6,685 bases of DNA from Acidisarcina sp. (GTDB lineage Bacteria > Acidobacteriota > Blastocatellia > Pyrinomonadales > Pyrinomonadaceae), in NCBI GenBank assembly GCA_021155145.1, contig JAJNPX010000475.1, positions 1 through 6,685 on the forward strand. Direction: 5' to 3'. Numbering within the stretch: the first letter of the stretch is position 1; the number at the start of each line of letters is the position of its first letter. Positions 6,561 to 6,685 of the stretch are shown in pieces. Below the pieces are notes generated by a model, which was given only the letters and a program-made list of their open reading frames with translations, was not told the origin of the DNA and did not search any database. Made by a program: the position numbers and the translations under genes.

Positions 6561-6685
6561 ATGCCCAGAACCTCGATCAACAAGATCTGCTTCGGACTGC
6601 TTCTGGTAGTGCTCGTGTTCTCGACACTTTTTTTCGGGGCGGTCCATCAAAGCATACTTGCGATCGTATATGTTTTGCTTGCCCT
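6561..6685 (+). CDS. Probable O-antigen ligase/polymerase-family membrane protein, N-terminal 41 codons (cut by window edge)
   Basis: An ATG directly abuts the TGA of the TPR gene (6558-6560) and opens a frame that stays open to the right edge. The visible protein begins MPRTSINKICFGLLLVVLVF and continues STLFFGAVHQSILAIVYVLLA: a short basic start, one transmembrane helix, then a hydrophobic second segment. The 'FGAV-H/E' turn right after the first helix is what I know from the N-terminus of many O-antigen ligase (Wzy_C/RfaL-like) proteins. With a sugar aminotransferase and a TPR/carbohydrate-binding-like protein upstream, a ligase or polymerase of surface glycan is the natural reading. Only 41 codons are visible and none carry catalytic residues, so the family is a reasoned guess; another polytopic polysaccharide protein is possible. 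No Shine-Dalgarno is seen; initiation probably depends on translation of the preceding gene. Confidence 0.55.
   Translation, partial: MPRTSINKICFGLLLVVLVFSTLFFGAVHQSILAIVYVLLA

Overview
The window is about 6.7 kb of GC-rich (roughly 58-60% by eye), densely coded bacterial chromosome. The gene set is Lon, NfeD/flotillin, endonuclease III and an O-antigen type locus in which a TPR protein lies beside an O-antigen ligase-like gene. Together with the codon style this reminds me of Acidobacteriota (Blastocatellia-like). That is a guess from gene style; no rRNA or marker gene here settles it. I see no mobile element, tRNA, rRNA or CRISPR array.

Layout. (1) Positions 2-973 hold the 3' part of lon, with the end of the ATPase module and the complete Ser/Lys protease domain, closed by a clear intrinsic terminator (998-1026). 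(2) Positions 1130-3333 hold a two-gene unit: a small membrane NfeD/YuaF-type OB-fold protein followed 29 bp later by a 543-residue flotillin. These are the usual partners of a bacterial membrane microdomain system. (3) On the minus strand, 3999-3340 is nth (endonuclease III), which converges on the flotillin gene with only 6 bp between the stop codons. (4) From 4136 to the window end runs a tightly packed plus-strand polysaccharide operon. It has a DegT/DnrJ/EryC1/StrS-family sugar aminotransferase, then a membrane-anchored TPR protein with a C-terminal carbohydrate-binding-like beta domain (start overlapping the previous stop), then the first 41 codons of an O-antigen ligase/polymerase-like membrane protein starting directly after the TPR gene's stop.

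How they work together. lon, nfeD-flotillin and nth look like separate housekeeping units (protein quality control, membrane organisation, base-excision repair). The last three genes probably act together: the aminotransferase makes an amino sugar nucleotide, the ligase/polymerase builds or attaches the glycan, and the TPR plus beta-sandwich protein is placed to assist on the outer face of the inner membrane. That protein is the least described gene here and the best candidate for follow-up. I did not find an obviously new multi-gene system; most of the window is ordinary.
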